Assembly: GCA_027014125.1 (NCBI GenBank)
Contig: JALWEI010000006.1
Coordinates: forward strand, 1-51,440
Source: Acidilobaceae archaeon
GTDB taxonomy: Archaea; Thermoproteota; Thermoprotei_A; Sulfolobales; Acidilobaceae
DNA: 51,440 nt
Direction: 5' to 3'
Positions 16,241-24,467 of the stretch are shown here, in pieces (the first letter of the stretch is position 1; each line of letters opens with the position of its first letter). Made by a program: the position numbers and the translations under genes. The notes beneath the pieces are model-generated. The model ran no database searches. It was not told where the DNA came from and was given only the letters and a program-made list of their open reading frames with translations.

Positions 16241-16525
16241 CTAGTATATGATCTTGAAGCTAGTATACTCGCCCTGGTATGGGAGGAACTTGACGCTTGC
16301 CTCCTCGACCACAGCCTCCGGGGGGCCGTGTAGGCTCCAGCATATGACCCTCTCCACCGCCTCCCTGTCGCCCTCCAGCACCGCCTCCACGGTTCTGCCG
16401 TCGGGGAGGTTCCTAACCCACCCCGTCACCCCGTTCTCCGTGGCTACCCTTCTCATGTTTGCCCTGAAGAAGACTCCCTGAACTACGCCCTTGACCACTA
16501 GGTGGGCCCTAACCTTCTCAGCCAT
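16241..16525 (-). CDS. acyP: Acylphosphatase
   Basis: This 94-residue acylphosphatase hydrolyses carboxyl-phosphate bonds. The signature VKGVVQGVFFRANMRRVA holds the catalytic Arg21, and GWVRNLPDG holds the catalytic Asn39. The length is normal from the ATG at 16525; a longer reading frame upstream runs into the DUF401 gene and is not needed. It is 17 bases downstream of the DUF401 transporter gene and upstream of the winged-helix gene, probably in one operon. Confidence 0.93.
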   Translation of the reverse strand: MAEKVRAHLVVKGVVQGVFFRANMRRVATENGVTGWVRNLPDGRTVEAVLEGDREAVERVICWSLHGPPEAVVEEASVKFLPYQGEYTSFKIIY

Positions 16526-16542
16526 CCCCTCTGCACCCCCAG

Positions 16543-17820
16543 CTATACCGTGGTGTGTATGCCTAATAGGTGTGCAAGGAGGAGTACGAGGAGGCTTGAG
16601 ATGGTTACTGCCGCCAGGGTTAGGAGCATCACCCTCCCCGGCCTCGCCTTGTAGTAGTCTACTGTTAAGGCGAAGCACAGGTGGACGGGTGAGGCCATGA
16701 CGCCCAGCATACCCCCGGCGTAGGCTAGGATAAGCATGGGGCCTGAGATGCCTTGCCCAGAGACCAGGTACGCTACCAGGAGGGGCATTGCGGTGGCCGC
16801 GAAGAAGTTCTCGCCCCCAGCCGCCAGCCCCAGTATGAATGGGATGGAGAAGACTATTACCCAGCTAGGCGCCCCGAGCCCGGAGGCTAGGCTGTAGAGC
16901 TCCTGGGGCGCCCCGCTCCTTAGGAGGAGTTCCTTCAGGATCAACGCCTCCAGTAGCACGCCATGGATCCGGGGTCGTAGCGCTAGCCTGAGCGCCTCCT
17001 TCAGCTCTCCCTTGCCTGGGCGTAGGGCTAGGAGTACTACTGCTAGTGTTGCCACCAGGGCCTCCAGCAGGCTGGCTAGGCCTGTGAATACTAGTATGGC
17101 TAGTAGTATGAAGGGCCAGGTGGATCCTAGTAGTCCCCCAGTGTTGCCTGCATGGCCTGGGCACTTGTACCTGGATAGGGCTGGGTATGCCACCGCTAGC
17201 CCTGCTAGGATTACTAGTGGTGTTATGGGCCATGTTGTTGAGACCACTAGGCCTGGCTCCACGCCTAGTACCGCTGCTGTTATGACGACGCTCTGGAATA
17301 GGGGCCATGATGGGATCCAGATGTGCCTGAACCAGTAGTTCAGGTAGGACGCCCACTCCGCTGGCATGCCAGCCTCTTCTAGGTATCTCTTCCTCATTGC
17401 TATTGCTGAGACTAGCGCGCCTCCCGGCATTGGTAGTAGTCCTATCAGGGCTGGTACGCCTAGGTAGCTGAACCTGCATCCTAGCCTGGTCGTCGCCGAC
17501 ACCAGGTCGTCGAGCTTGCCTGTCTCCTTGAGTATTCCCGCTAGGAGTAGGCTGAGGAAGATGTATATTAGCACGCTAGCGTTGTTCCACCCGGCAAGGG
17601 ATACTATGCTGTCCAGGACTATGCCGGGGCCGGCGGCGTATAGTGTGTAGGCTGTGAATACTGCTATCATTGCACCTATAGCGGCTAGCGGCCCCCTGCC
17701 GCGGGCCACCATGGCTGCCAGTGCTATGTAGCCTAGTGTGAATGCCGCTAGTGTCTGCAACCCGCCGTACCCTTGGCCCGCTGGGGGGTAGGGTCGGGTG
17801 TATGGTTTTAAGAGAGACAT
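16543..17820 (-). CDS. DUF401 family integral membrane transporter
   Basis: This protein of up to 425 residues has about 10-12 hydrophobic spans. The LLPMPGGALVSAIAMRKRY segment and the SYLNYWFRHIWI segment mark the archaeal/thermophile DUF401 family, related to GntP/ion-transporter-superfamily carriers. The substrate is not established for the family. The first 20 residues are polar and proline-rich. A TATA-like TTAAAACC within them and a TTG at 17760 (MQTLAAFTLGYIALAA) make a shorter, leaderless start plausible. It leads an operon with acylphosphatase and a winged-helix regulator. Confidence 0.85.
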   Translation of the reverse strand: MSLLKPYTRPYPPAGQGYGGLQTLAAFTLGYIALAAMVARGRGPLAAIGAMIAVFTAYTLYAAGPGIVLDSIVSLAGWNNASVLIYIFLSLLLAGILKETGKLDDLVSATTRLGCRFSYLGVPALIGLLPMPGGALVSAIAMRKRYLEEAGMPAEWASYLNYWFRHIWIPSWPLFQSVVITAAVLGVEPGLVVSTTWPITPLVILAGLAVAYPALSRYKCPGHAGNTGGLLGSTWPFILLAILVFTGLASLLEALVATLAVVLLALRPGKGELKEALRLALRPRIHGVLLEALILKELLLRSGAPQELYSLASGLGAPSWVIVFSIPFILGLAAGGENFFAATAMPLLVAYLVSGQGISGPMLILAYAGGMLGVMASPVHLCFALTVDYYKARPGRVMLLTLAAVTISSLLVLLLAHLLGIHTTV

Positions 17821-17864
17821 TGAACCATGTATAGGGGTATCGTGGGGGAGGGTGTCGAGGCGCC

Positions 17865-18635
17865 TTGGGTATACCTTTGGAGGATGAGAATGTCCCTACC
17901 GGTGGGCCGCCGCTGGTCAACCTTACCCTTATACTGCTCAATATAGCCGTGTTCCTTGTAGGCGTACTGGCTCCCTGGCTCCTCCTGCCCGGGGCGGTTA
18001 GCTACTCTGTGGTGGTGGAGGAGCTGGGTATGGTGCCCGCCCGGATAATGGCGGGGGAGAGGTTGTACACCCTGTTTACATCCATGTTCCTGCACGGTGG
18101 TATAGCCCATCTGCTGGGTAACATGCTCTATCTCTACATCTTCGGGGATAATATAGAGGCTGTCCTTGGCAGGTGGAGGTACCTTGCCTTCTACCTAGCC
18201 TCCGGGCTAGGTGCTGCGGTGTTTCATATAGCCAGTATTGCCTTCATGCCTGCTGGGGCCCTAGCCAATAGTATACTCTCCTCCGGCGTGAACCCCTGGC
18301 TGATACCCGCTATAGGCGCTAGCGGGGCTATATCGGGGGTGCTAGGCGCCTACCTGCTACTATTCCCAGCCAGCAGGATCAGGGTTGTGACCTTCTGGGT
18401 CTGGATCCCCCTCTTCCTAGAGTTCCCTGCGTACGTCTACATAATGTTCTGGTTCCTGTACCAGTTCATAATGGGGCTGGCTGTGAGTCTTAGCGGGGTC
18501 CAGGCTGGGGTGGCCTTCTGGGCCCACATAGGCGGGTTCCTGACAGGGATGGCGCTCCTGCCCCTGCTCGCCGGGAGCGACGTGAGGAGGAAGCTCCTGC
18601 TCTACTACAGGTCCAAGATACTATCTGGTCTCTAG
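17865..18635 (+). CDS. Rhomboid family intramembrane serine protease
   Basis: This 256-residue protein has six to seven hydrophobic spans. The catalytic serine lies in GASGAISG (near residue 153) and the catalytic histidine in FWAHIGGFLTG (near 219). HLLGNMLYL in the second span provides the conserved His/Asn of the oxyanion region. It would cleave membrane proteins within the bilayer. The TTG start at 17865 follows a strong GGGGGAGGGTG ribosome site, with a TATA-like TTTTAAG near 17805. The 3' end overlaps the convergent MATE gene by 15 bases. Possible substrates nearby are the membrane-anchored surface proteins; this is speculation. Confidence 0.92.
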   Translation: MGIPLEDENVPTGGPPLVNLTLILLNIAVFLVGVLAPWLLLPGAVSYSVVVEELGMVPARIMAGERLYTLFTSMFLHGGIAHLLGNMLYLYIFGDNIEAVLGRWRYLAFYLASGLGAAVFHIASIAFMPAGALANSILSSGVNPWLIPAIGASGAISGVLGAYLLLFPASRIRVVTFWVWIPLFLEFPAYVYIMFWFLYQFIMGLAVSLSGVQAGVAFWAHIGGFLTGMALLPLLAGSDVRRKLLLYYRSKILSGL

Positions 18636-20006
18636 GCCCGCGATCCTGAGCGCGGCAGGCTTTAGCCATCCACCCGAGAGGACCCATATGGCTCCTGCCA
18701 TACCGGCGATCACATTGCTTATCGTCATGCTGGCCCACACCCCGTCGGGGCCCCAATTGTAGTGGTAGACTAGCATGTATGCTAGTGGTATCCTTAGGAG
18801 CCATAGCCTTGCTATCCCAAGTATAGATATTATGCCTGTCCACCCGCTGCCACGGGCTATGCCGTTGGCCACGAAGAACACGCCGAGGAAGGGTATTCCT
18901 GGAGCTATCAGCTCCACCATCCTCAGGCTCTCCTCGTATACCCCCGGCAGGTTTGTGAATAGCAGGACCAGGTAGCCCCTGAGTAGGTATATCACTATGG
19001 ATCCGAGGGAGAGTATTGTGAATATGATCCCCATCCCTATGTAGGCCGCCCTCTTAGCCCTGTCAACCCTGCCCGAGCCCAGGTTCTGGCCTACTACGGT
19101 GGCCACGGCTATGTTGAAGCCGAAGGTTGCCGACTGGATCACGTGTACTATCGCCAGGGATACGTTGTAGGCTGCCATCGCCACGGGGCCTAGGCTGGCA
19201 ACGATCCCCATCATGACGAGGAAGCCGGTGCTCACTATGACCCTCTGGAGGGCGACGGGGCCCCCGATCCTTGCTGCCATGACTGCGAGGGTGCGCCATG
19301 GCCTTACAGGGGTTATCCTGAAGCCTAGTGCTCCTGATAGCATTAGGTAGAGGGCTAGGCCACCTGCTATGAACCTTGATATTGCCGTGGCCAGTGCCGC
19401 TCCTACCACGCCCATCTCGGGGATGGGGCCTAGGCCGAAGATGAGTATGGGGTCTAGTATGACGTTTATGAGTGAGGCTAGGCTGGAGGCTATGAATGGC
19501 TTCCTCGTATCGCCCATGCCGCTGGATAGGTTGTTGAAGAATATTAGGAGGAACATGAAGGGTAGGCTGAGGGCGTCTATGAGGGTGTAGGCTAGGGCTA
19601 GGCTGTAGACCCCTGGTGGTATTCCCTGTGCTTTGAAGACGTGGGGTGCTATGGCTATCATTGTCAACATGCTGGCTAGGCCTAGTGTTATTGCTATTGC
19701 TAGCATCCCTCCAGCGGTCTTGGATGCCTCCTCGTACCTCCTGGCCCCTACAAGCTGGGATACAGAGGCTAGTGTTGCCGTTGTTATCCCGAAGTTTATC
19801 CCCATGAATAGCCAGAATAGGGGTTGGGCTGCTGTAGGGGCCGCTAGGTCCTCCGCTCCCACCCTGCCCAGGAATATGACGTCGACCGACTCCTGTATGG
19901 AGCCTAGTAGCCTTGCGGCCACGATGGGGGCGGCTAGGTATATTATGGCTTTGGCTATGCTCCCCTCGACCACGCGGCCTCTTAGCTTGTCTACTTTTGC
20001 GCTCAA
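18621..20006 (-). CDS. MATE family efflux transporter
   Basis: This 461-residue protein has 12 predicted membrane spans. It starts EGSIAKAIIYLAAPIVAARLLGSIQESVDVIFLGRVGAEDLAA, the standard MATE N-terminus, and has matching repeat features in the second half (AARIGGPVALQRVIVSTGFLVMMGIVA). It would export drugs, metabolites or cations using an ion gradient. The TTG at 20006 is the likely start. A TATA element (GATATATCTATC on the minus strand, about 20040-20051) lies just beyond the RNase P RNA 3' end, giving a short leader. Confidence 0.9.
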   Translation of the reverse strand: MSAKVDKLRGRVVEGSIAKAIIYLAAPIVAARLLGSIQESVDVIFLGRVGAEDLAAPTAAQPLFWLFMGINFGITTATLASVSQLVGARRYEEASKTAGGMLAIAITLGLASMLTMIAIAPHVFKAQGIPPGVYSLALAYTLIDALSLPFMFLLIFFNNLSSGMGDTRKPFIASSLASLINVILDPILIFGLGPIPEMGVVGAALATAISRFIAGGLALYLMLSGALGFRITPVRPWRTLAVMAARIGGPVALQRVIVSTGFLVMMGIVASLGPVAMAAYNVSLAIVHVIQSATFGFNIAVATVVGQNLGSGRVDRAKRAAYIGMGIIFTILSLGSIVIYLLRGYLVLLFTNLPGVYEESLRMVELIAPGIPFLGVFFVANGIARGSGWTGIISILGIARLWLLRIPLAYMLVYHYNWGPDGVWASMTISNVIAGMAGAIWVLSGGWLKPAALRIAGLETR

Positions 20007-20039
20007 GGCTTCTTATCACGCCTAGGGTTGTGTGTGGGA

Positions 20040-20051
20040 TAGATATATCTG
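20040..20051 (-). promoter_or_regulatory. TATA box of the MATE gene
   Basis: The palindromic AGATATATCT at 20041-20050 is followed on the minus strand by the MATE start about 35 bases later, so transcription would begin near 20018. It lies 15 bases after the RNase P RNA end, separating the two units. Confidence 0.5.
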
Positions 20052-20065
20052 TTATAAGCATAACC

Positions 20066-20397
20066 GTGGGGGCCGGGGCTATAACCCACCTTCTGTACTA
20101 CGGCGGCATTCGACTCAGCGGTCACTCCCCCCGCTTGTCGCGCGGCCCTCATCTGCGGGGGGCCTTGCTCCGCCGGGGGCGGCCGTTTCAACGCATCCCC
20201 CAGCCTCCTCGGCGGGTTGCTGCCCCTGCGTTGCCGCGGGGCCTCGCCGCCTCATACTCAGCGGCTGGGGGCCGTGTCGTTTCTGTGCCGTTGCCGCGGG
20301 TTTCACCCGCACCCCTCGCGGGGTCCGGCTGCCGCGGGGAGGGTGGAGTTTCCTCAGGCCCCCTCCCGGGCCCGTGGGCCGCCAGCCCCGGCCCCCA
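20066..20397 (-). ncRNA. rnpB: RNase P RNA, archaeal type A
   Basis: This is the catalytic RNA of RNase P, which matures tRNA 5' ends; length is about 330 nt. Read on the minus strand, the 5' end GGGGGCCGGGGCU (20396-20384) pairs perfectly with AGCCCCGGCCCCC (20080-20068) to form a 13-bp P1 helix. The conserved 5' block CCUGAGGAAACUCCACC is at about 20359-20343, GGCAACGGCACAGAAACG is in the middle, and the 3' conserved block UACAGAAGGUGGGUUAU is at about 20099-20083. CCACC and GGUGG of these blocks pair as P4. A TATA box (CTATAATAG, 20421-20429) is placed for a start near 20398. Open reading frames across this block are not credible. Confidence 0.93.
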
Positions 20398-20420
20398 GGA
20401 TCTAGTATCCTGGCTGTGGG

Positions 20421-20430
20421 CTATTATAGC
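20421..20430 (-). promoter_or_regulatory. TATA box of the RNase P RNA gene
   Basis: On the minus strand this is GCTATAATAG, about 26 bases before the first base of the P1 helix. That is the usual archaeal spacing, and it supports the assigned 5' end. Confidence 0.65.
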
Positions 20431-20504
20431 CAGGGCTGGTTGGACGCTTGGTGTGGGTAAAAATGTGGAGAGGCTACGGTTGCCTGGGGTTTTCTGGGGC
20501 TAGG

Positions 20505-22946
20505 CTAGCGTCTTAGTAGGACTACTGCCGCTATTACTATGATTATGAGTGCTGCTACTCCTAGTACTACTGGGTTTATGCCGCCGCCTTCCTCTTCTGC
20601 CTGGGTGGGGCTCTGCTCTTCTGGGGCTGGTTGTGGCTGCTGGGTTGTCTCCTGCTCTTTCTGCTCTTCTTGTGGCTTCTGCTCTTGTTGCGTCTGGGTT
20701 GTTGTGGTTGGGCTTGTCTGGGCTGTCTCCTGCTGTGTTGTGGTTGTTGCTCCTGGTCTTGTCAGTGTCCTGGTCGTGGTTGGCGTGGTGGTCTCCTGAG
20801 TAGTCTCCTGGGTAGTTGTCTCCTGCGTCGTCGTGGTTGTTTCCTGTGTAGTGGTTGTTGTGGTTGGGCTTGCGGTTGTGGTGGTCTCCTCTCCTGTCTC
20901 GGTTTCTGTGGTTGTGGTGGTTGTCTCCTGGGTGGTGGTTGTTGTTTCCCTTGTCTGTGTTGTCGTCTCCTGCGTCGTCGTTGTGGTTGTTGTTTCTTGT
21001 GTTGTCGTGGTTGTTGTCTGTGTGGTGGTTGTCTCTTCAGCCTCCTTCTCTACTACTGGTATGAATGTGCTGAAGCTGTCTGTTGTGAACCTTATCTTCG
21101 ACCCGGTCTGGACTATGTTCTCGATGACCTTGACTTGCCCGTCGTCGGTTATCTTTATGACTTTCACGTTTCCTGCTCCCGGGTCTACCTGTAGGGTTAC
21201 CTCTGCCTCACCTTGTATTAGTCCCTGCGCCTTTAGTGGTGTCCCGGCTACTGTGTACTTGTTGGTGTCTATTAGCTGCTCAGCCTCTCCCCTGTCCATT
21301 ATCTCTAGGGCTAGGGTCTCGCCCACTATTGAGCCGGTCCTGATGTTTGCCGAGGCCTCTGGGGCCTGGTCTCCGTTGGGGTCTAGGGTTACTATGAAGT
21401 CTTGTAGTGTGGTGGACTTTGCGCCCATGTGTATCATGACGCCGGGTGCCTGGGCGTTGATTGCGTCTACGAGTGCCGCCGCGTCGTAGTCTAGTTGTAC
21501 CAGGTTATCGCTGACTATTGTCAGGACGCCGCCGCTGGTGTCTATTATTGTGTTGCCGTAGATTACCCCTAGGTTGTCTAGTGGGAATGGCCCTGTTAGG
21601 TCTCCGGCCTCGAATGTTATCGTTTTCACCTCCTGTGGTGGGGTCTTGCTTGTGTCTACAACCATCACGTCTCCGCTTGTCTGGAAGTTAAATGTCACTG
21701 GTGTACCTTCTGGTAGTATGCCGAAGAGCACGTTCCCGATCTCCTTGGCTGCTAGCAGCCCTGTTACCGGGCTCGTGTATTGTGACTCTGTCTTGAAGTA
21801 GACCTCGTAGTTGCCATTGTTGATCTTTGCCCATGCCTCCATCTGTCCCTTGGTCAGGGTTGTTTCTGGCCCCGTGTAGTTGCCCTTTATGTAGCCGTCT
21901 ATGGTTACGTTGTACTGGCCATCACCTGTCTCGGTGGACTCTATTGACAGGCCCCACTCTACTGTTGCCCTCACCTCGGCCTCTATTGGCGTGAATGACG
22001 GTGTCTGGATTATTGATGTGATGTTCCCGGGCTCTATTGGGGCCTGGCCTCCTACTATGGAGCTCGTGTTTGTGGGGGCTATCTTGCCCTGGTACTCTAT
22101 CTTGATGTAGAATACACTCGCGTCGCCTGGCATTAGGTTCATGTCAAGGTTTACGGTTGGGTTCACCACGCCCATACTCTCTATTATGCTCTCTACCATC
22201 TGCTGGTTTATGTACATGCTTAGGGCCATCTGGATCATGGTGGCTAGCTGGGCGTCCGCTGCCAGGTTGCCGGTCTCGAAGTCTATGTAGACGCCTATCG
22301 TGCCCTTGGTTATGTTGTCCTGCATGTTTGTGTAGGTGTCTAGGGTTACGTTTAGCCAGAGCGCGAAGTCTCCCGTGGCCATGGGTAGTGGGACTCCTAT
22401 TGCGTTGAGTACGTATGGTAGCCCTTGCGACACGTTAGGCTTTAGGGCTAGCTTCATGCTGGCGCTGGTCTCGTTTGTCTCCATATCCATCTGGGTCTCA
22501 GCCTTTATTAGTAGGTAGAGCGTTGTGGGTAGCATCTTCTCAGGCGAGCTTGGGTCTATCATGCTGGAGTTTATTGTGAAGCTGGCTGATAGCTCGTTCA
22601 TCCAGGTTAGGCTGAATGACGTGTTCGCTGCCTCCAGGTCGAGGTATCCCTTGCTTGATGCGGAGAACTCGGTTAGGTTCTCGGTGGTTGCCCATGCCTT
22701 TATGTAGCCGTCTATCATGTCGCTGGTAGCCTTCAGGTAGCTGTCTAGGTATACGTTGGTCAGGTTCTCGCTGTAGCCCTTCGCGTACAGCTCTAGGCTA
22801 TAGCTGTCCTCGCCCAGGTTGACGTTAACCTCTACTCCCTCCCCCTCGCCTGCCATGGCTGTTTGGGCTAGGGGGCTCATGCTAGTTAGGAGTAGGAGTG
22901 CAAGTACTGCTATTCCCGCCAGCTGGGCTTTTAACCTGGGTTTCAC
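20505..22946 (-). CDS. Large Thr-rich, C-terminally anchored surface protein
   Basis: This 813-residue protein has a clear N-terminal signal peptide (hydrophobic core about 9-22, AQTAMAGEGEG after it). It carries an ectodomain of about 600 residues with many N-glycosylation sequons (NLT, NTS, NVS and NTT types). From about residue 640 a stalk of Thr/Gln/Glu repeats (QETTTTT-like) and a Gln/Pro/Glu segment leads to a final membrane helix (NPVVLGVAALIIIVIAAVVLL) with RR at the end. Stalks of this kind are probably heavily O-glycosylated. The role could be S-layer, adhesion or substrate capture; no family was recognised. The GTG at 22946 is leaderless behind a TATA box. It stands alone between the RNase P RNA and DUF2283 genes. 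Confidence 0.8.
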   Translation of the reverse strand: MKPRLKAQLAGIAVLALLLLTSMSPLAQTAMAGEGEGVEVNVNLGEDSYSLELYAKGYSENLTNVYLDSYLKATSDMIDGYIKAWATTENLTEFSASSKGYLDLEAANTSFSLTWMNELSASFTINSSMIDPSSPEKMLPTTLYLLIKAETQMDMETNETSASMKLALKPNVSQGLPYVLNAIGVPLPMATGDFALWLNVTLDTYTNMQDNITKGTIGVYIDFETGNLAADAQLATMIQMALSMYINQQMVESIIESMGVVNPTVNLDMNLMPGDASVFYIKIEYQGKIAPTNTSSIVGGQAPIEPGNITSIIQTPSFTPIEAEVRATVEWGLSIESTETGDGQYNVTIDGYIKGNYTGPETTLTKGQMEAWAKINNGNYEVYFKTESQYTSPVTGLLAAKEIGNVLFGILPEGTPVTFNFQTSGDVMVVDTSKTPPQEVKTITFEAGDLTGPFPLDNLGVIYGNTIIDTSGGVLTIVSDNLVQLDYDAAALVDAINAQAPGVMIHMGAKSTTLQDFIVTLDPNGDQAPEASANIRTGSIVGETLALEIMDRGEAEQLIDTNKYTVAGTPLKAQGLIQGEAEVTLQVDPGAGNVKVIKITDDGQVKVIENIVQTGSKIRFTTDSFSTFIPVVEKEAEETTTTQTTTTTTQETTTTTTTQETTTQTRETTTTTQETTTTTTETETGEETTTTASPTTTTTTQETTTTTQETTTQETTQETTTPTTTRTLTRPGATTTTQQETAQTSPTTTTQTQQEQKPQEEQKEQETTQQPQPAPEEQSPTQAEEEGGGINPVVLGVAALIIIVIAAVVLLRR
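20590..21040 (-). repeat. Thr/Gln/Glu codon repeat encoding the stalk of the surface protein
   Basis: About 450 bases of ACA/ACC-rich low-complexity sequence encode irregular units of the type QETTTTT, changing to a Gln/Pro/Glu-rich end near the membrane helix. The repeat is in frame and imperfect. Open frames on the opposite strand here (Val- or Cys/Trp-rich) are by-products. Confidence 0.85.
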
Positions 22947-22958
22947 TACGAGTACACC

Positions 22959-22994
22959 CTCTATATACTATTATGTGGATCCTGTGTGGATCCT
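22959..22994 (-). promoter_or_regulatory. Promoter of the surface protein with two direct repeats 11 bp apart
   Basis: On the minus strand the TATA box TAGTATATAGAG (22959-22970) is about 20 bases before the GTG start. Immediately upstream lie two copies of AGGATCCACA (22974-22983 and 22985-22994 on the plus strand as TGTGGATCCT). They are spaced exactly one helical turn apart, each holding the palindrome GGATCC. The position is right for an activator or for enhanced TFB contact. Confidence 0.5.
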
Positions 22995-23073
22995 CTCTCG
23001 TATAGACTAGGCTCTGGTGGTATTAATAAATATTGAGTTTGCGCGTCTCATTATCAATACCTGTATCGCGGTG

Positions 23074-23340
23074 TTACAACAGGTCCATTCCCACTTTTCT
23101 CGAGAAGTTGAATATCGTTATGCCGATCACCCTGTCCCCCGATATGCCGACGACTATGTCGTCGTCTACCATTATGCTCTCCTCCGCGTCCTCCCTGCCG
23201 AAGCCGATGTAGAGTATATCATTCCTCTTATCATACTCTATCCACATCTTGGTTACGTCGCCTAGCTTCAGCTCCTTGACTTTCTCCATCGCCTCCTCGT
23301 ACTCCCTCAGCCTATCCTCCGCCACTCCCGGGACCCCCAT
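23074..23340 (-). CDS. DUF2283 family protein
   Basis: This 88-residue protein has a C-terminal half with the DUF2283 pattern: IEYDKRNDILYIGFG, then a divalent acidic stretch VDDDIVVGISGDRVIGITIFNFSR. The N-terminal 30 residues are a charged helix (LREYEEAMEKVKELK). The family function is unknown; small DUF2283 proteins sometimes accompany toxin-antitoxin-like loci, but no partner is seen here. It begins at an ATG 23 bases after the hydroxyacid dehydrogenase gene and is probably co-transcribed with it. A 130-base gap that follows contains only the surface-protein promoter. Confidence 0.75.
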   Translation of the reverse strand: MGVPGVAEDRLREYEEAMEKVKELKLGDVTKMWIEYDKRNDILYIGFGREDAEESIMVDDDIVVGISGDRVIGITIFNFSRKVGMDLL

Positions 23341-23363
23341 GGGGATATGACCTATCTGGGGAT

Positions 23364-24383
23364 TTATTCTAGCTGGAAGCCTGGGGGCCTTACCTCCACC
23401 ACCTCCTTGTTGACTAGGTTGGGCGGCACCTCTCCCCGGGCGAAGGCCAGCAGGTTCTCGGCAACCATATCAGCCATCCTGGTCCTTGTCTCTATTGTCG
23501 CGCTCCCTATGTGTGGTGCAAGCACTGTGTTGGGCGCCCTGGCCAGGGGGTGGTCTGGGGGTAGTGGTTCCTGTGTGAAGACGTCTAGCCCCGCCCCGGC
23601 TATCCAGCCCTCCCTGAGGGCCCTGGCTAGGGCCTCCTCGTCCACCACTGCACCCCGGGCTGTGTTTACCAGTATAGCGGTGGGCTTCATCATCCTCAGC
23701 TCCCTCTCTCCTATCATGCCCCGGGTCTCGCTTGTTAGGGGTACGTGTATCGACACTATGTCGCTCTCCCTGAGGAGGTCCTCGAGGCTCCTATACTCTA
23801 CCCCTAGCTCCTCCTCCACCTCCCTGGGGAGCCTCCTCCTGTTGTGGTAGAGGATCCTCATCTTGAAGCCCCGGGCCCTCCTGGCCACCTCCCTGCCTAT
23901 CCTGCCTAGCCCTATGATGCCTATAGTCTTGCCTGTAACCTCCATGCCTAGCATGTATGTGGGGTGCCACCCAACTCCCTTGGCGTGCCATGCCCCGCTC
24001 CTGACCTCCCTGTCGGCCTCGACTATCCGCCTCATGACTGCTAGTATGAGGGCCCATGTCAGGTCTGCTGTGGCGTCTGCTAGGACTCCTGGTGTGTTTG
24101 TCACGTAGACCCCATGCCTGGTGGCGCACTCGACGTCTATGTTATCGTAGCCCACGGCGTACTGTGCGACTATCCTGAGCTTTGGGCTCGATTCTATGAG
24201 GTGGCAGTCTATCCTGTCGGTGAGGAGTGTCCCTAGGGCATCAGCATCCCGGGCCTTGGATTCTAGCACGCTGTAGGGCGGCGGCGCGTAGTCTTCCCAC
24301 ACCTCTACATCGTACACCCTCCTGAGCCTATCGATGGCATCGCCGGGTAGGGTCCTGGTTATGAATAGCCTGGGCCTTGTCAT
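23364..24383 (-). CDS. D-2-hydroxyacid dehydrogenase (glyoxylate/hydroxypyruvate reductase-like)
   Basis: This 339-residue enzyme of the D-isomer-specific 2-hydroxyacid dehydrogenase family has its Rossmann motif GIIGLGRIG at residues 155-163. The catalytic Arg lies in NTARGAVVDEEAL, a Glu in the following loop, and the catalytic His in LAPHIGSAT. Length and the opening PRLFITRTLPGDAIDRL match archaeal glyoxylate reductases. It likely reduces glyoxylate or hydroxypyruvate with NAD(P)H, though related 2-oxoacids are possible. The ATG at 24383 is chosen; 61 extra upstream codons would overlap the divergent phosphoesterase gene and are not conserved-looking. Confidence 0.9.
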   Translation of the reverse strand: MTRPRLFITRTLPGDAIDRLRRVYDVEVWEDYAPPPYSVLESKARDADALGTLLTDRIDCHLIESSPKLRIVAQYAVGYDNIDVECATRHGVYVTNTPGVLADATADLTWALILAVMRRIVEADREVRSGAWHAKGVGWHPTYMLGMEVTGKTIGIIGLGRIGREVARRARGFKMRILYHNRRRLPREVEEELGVEYRSLEDLLRESDIVSIHVPLTSETRGMIGERELRMMKPTAILVNTARGAVVDEEALARALREGWIAGAGLDVFTQEPLPPDHPLARAPNTVLAPHIGSATIETRTRMADMVAENLLAFARGEVPPNLVNKEVVEVRPPGFQLE

Positions 24384-24467
24384 GTCCAGGAGCACCGCTT
24401 TACATAGGATCGTGTTGTAGGGTAAATAAGGGGGAATCACACCCCTTGCCAAATACCGGTGTCGGGC

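Noticed and set aside
16526-16678. 51-codon N-terminal extension of acylphosphatase
   Set aside because: It overlaps the end of the DUF401 gene and is Pro/Gly-rich, and the normal 94-residue acylphosphatase starts at 16525.
20003-20503. Several open reading frames of 60-200 codons on both strands
   Set aside because: They lie over or beside the RNase P RNA gene, overlap one another in different frames and encode only Arg/Pro/Ser-rich low-complexity protein. The RNA explains the sequence.
20539-21489. Plus-strand frames rich in Val, Trp, Cys or Leu opposite the surface-protein gene
   Set aside because: They are the antisense reading of the Thr/Gln/Glu codon repeat, without start signals or plausible protein character.
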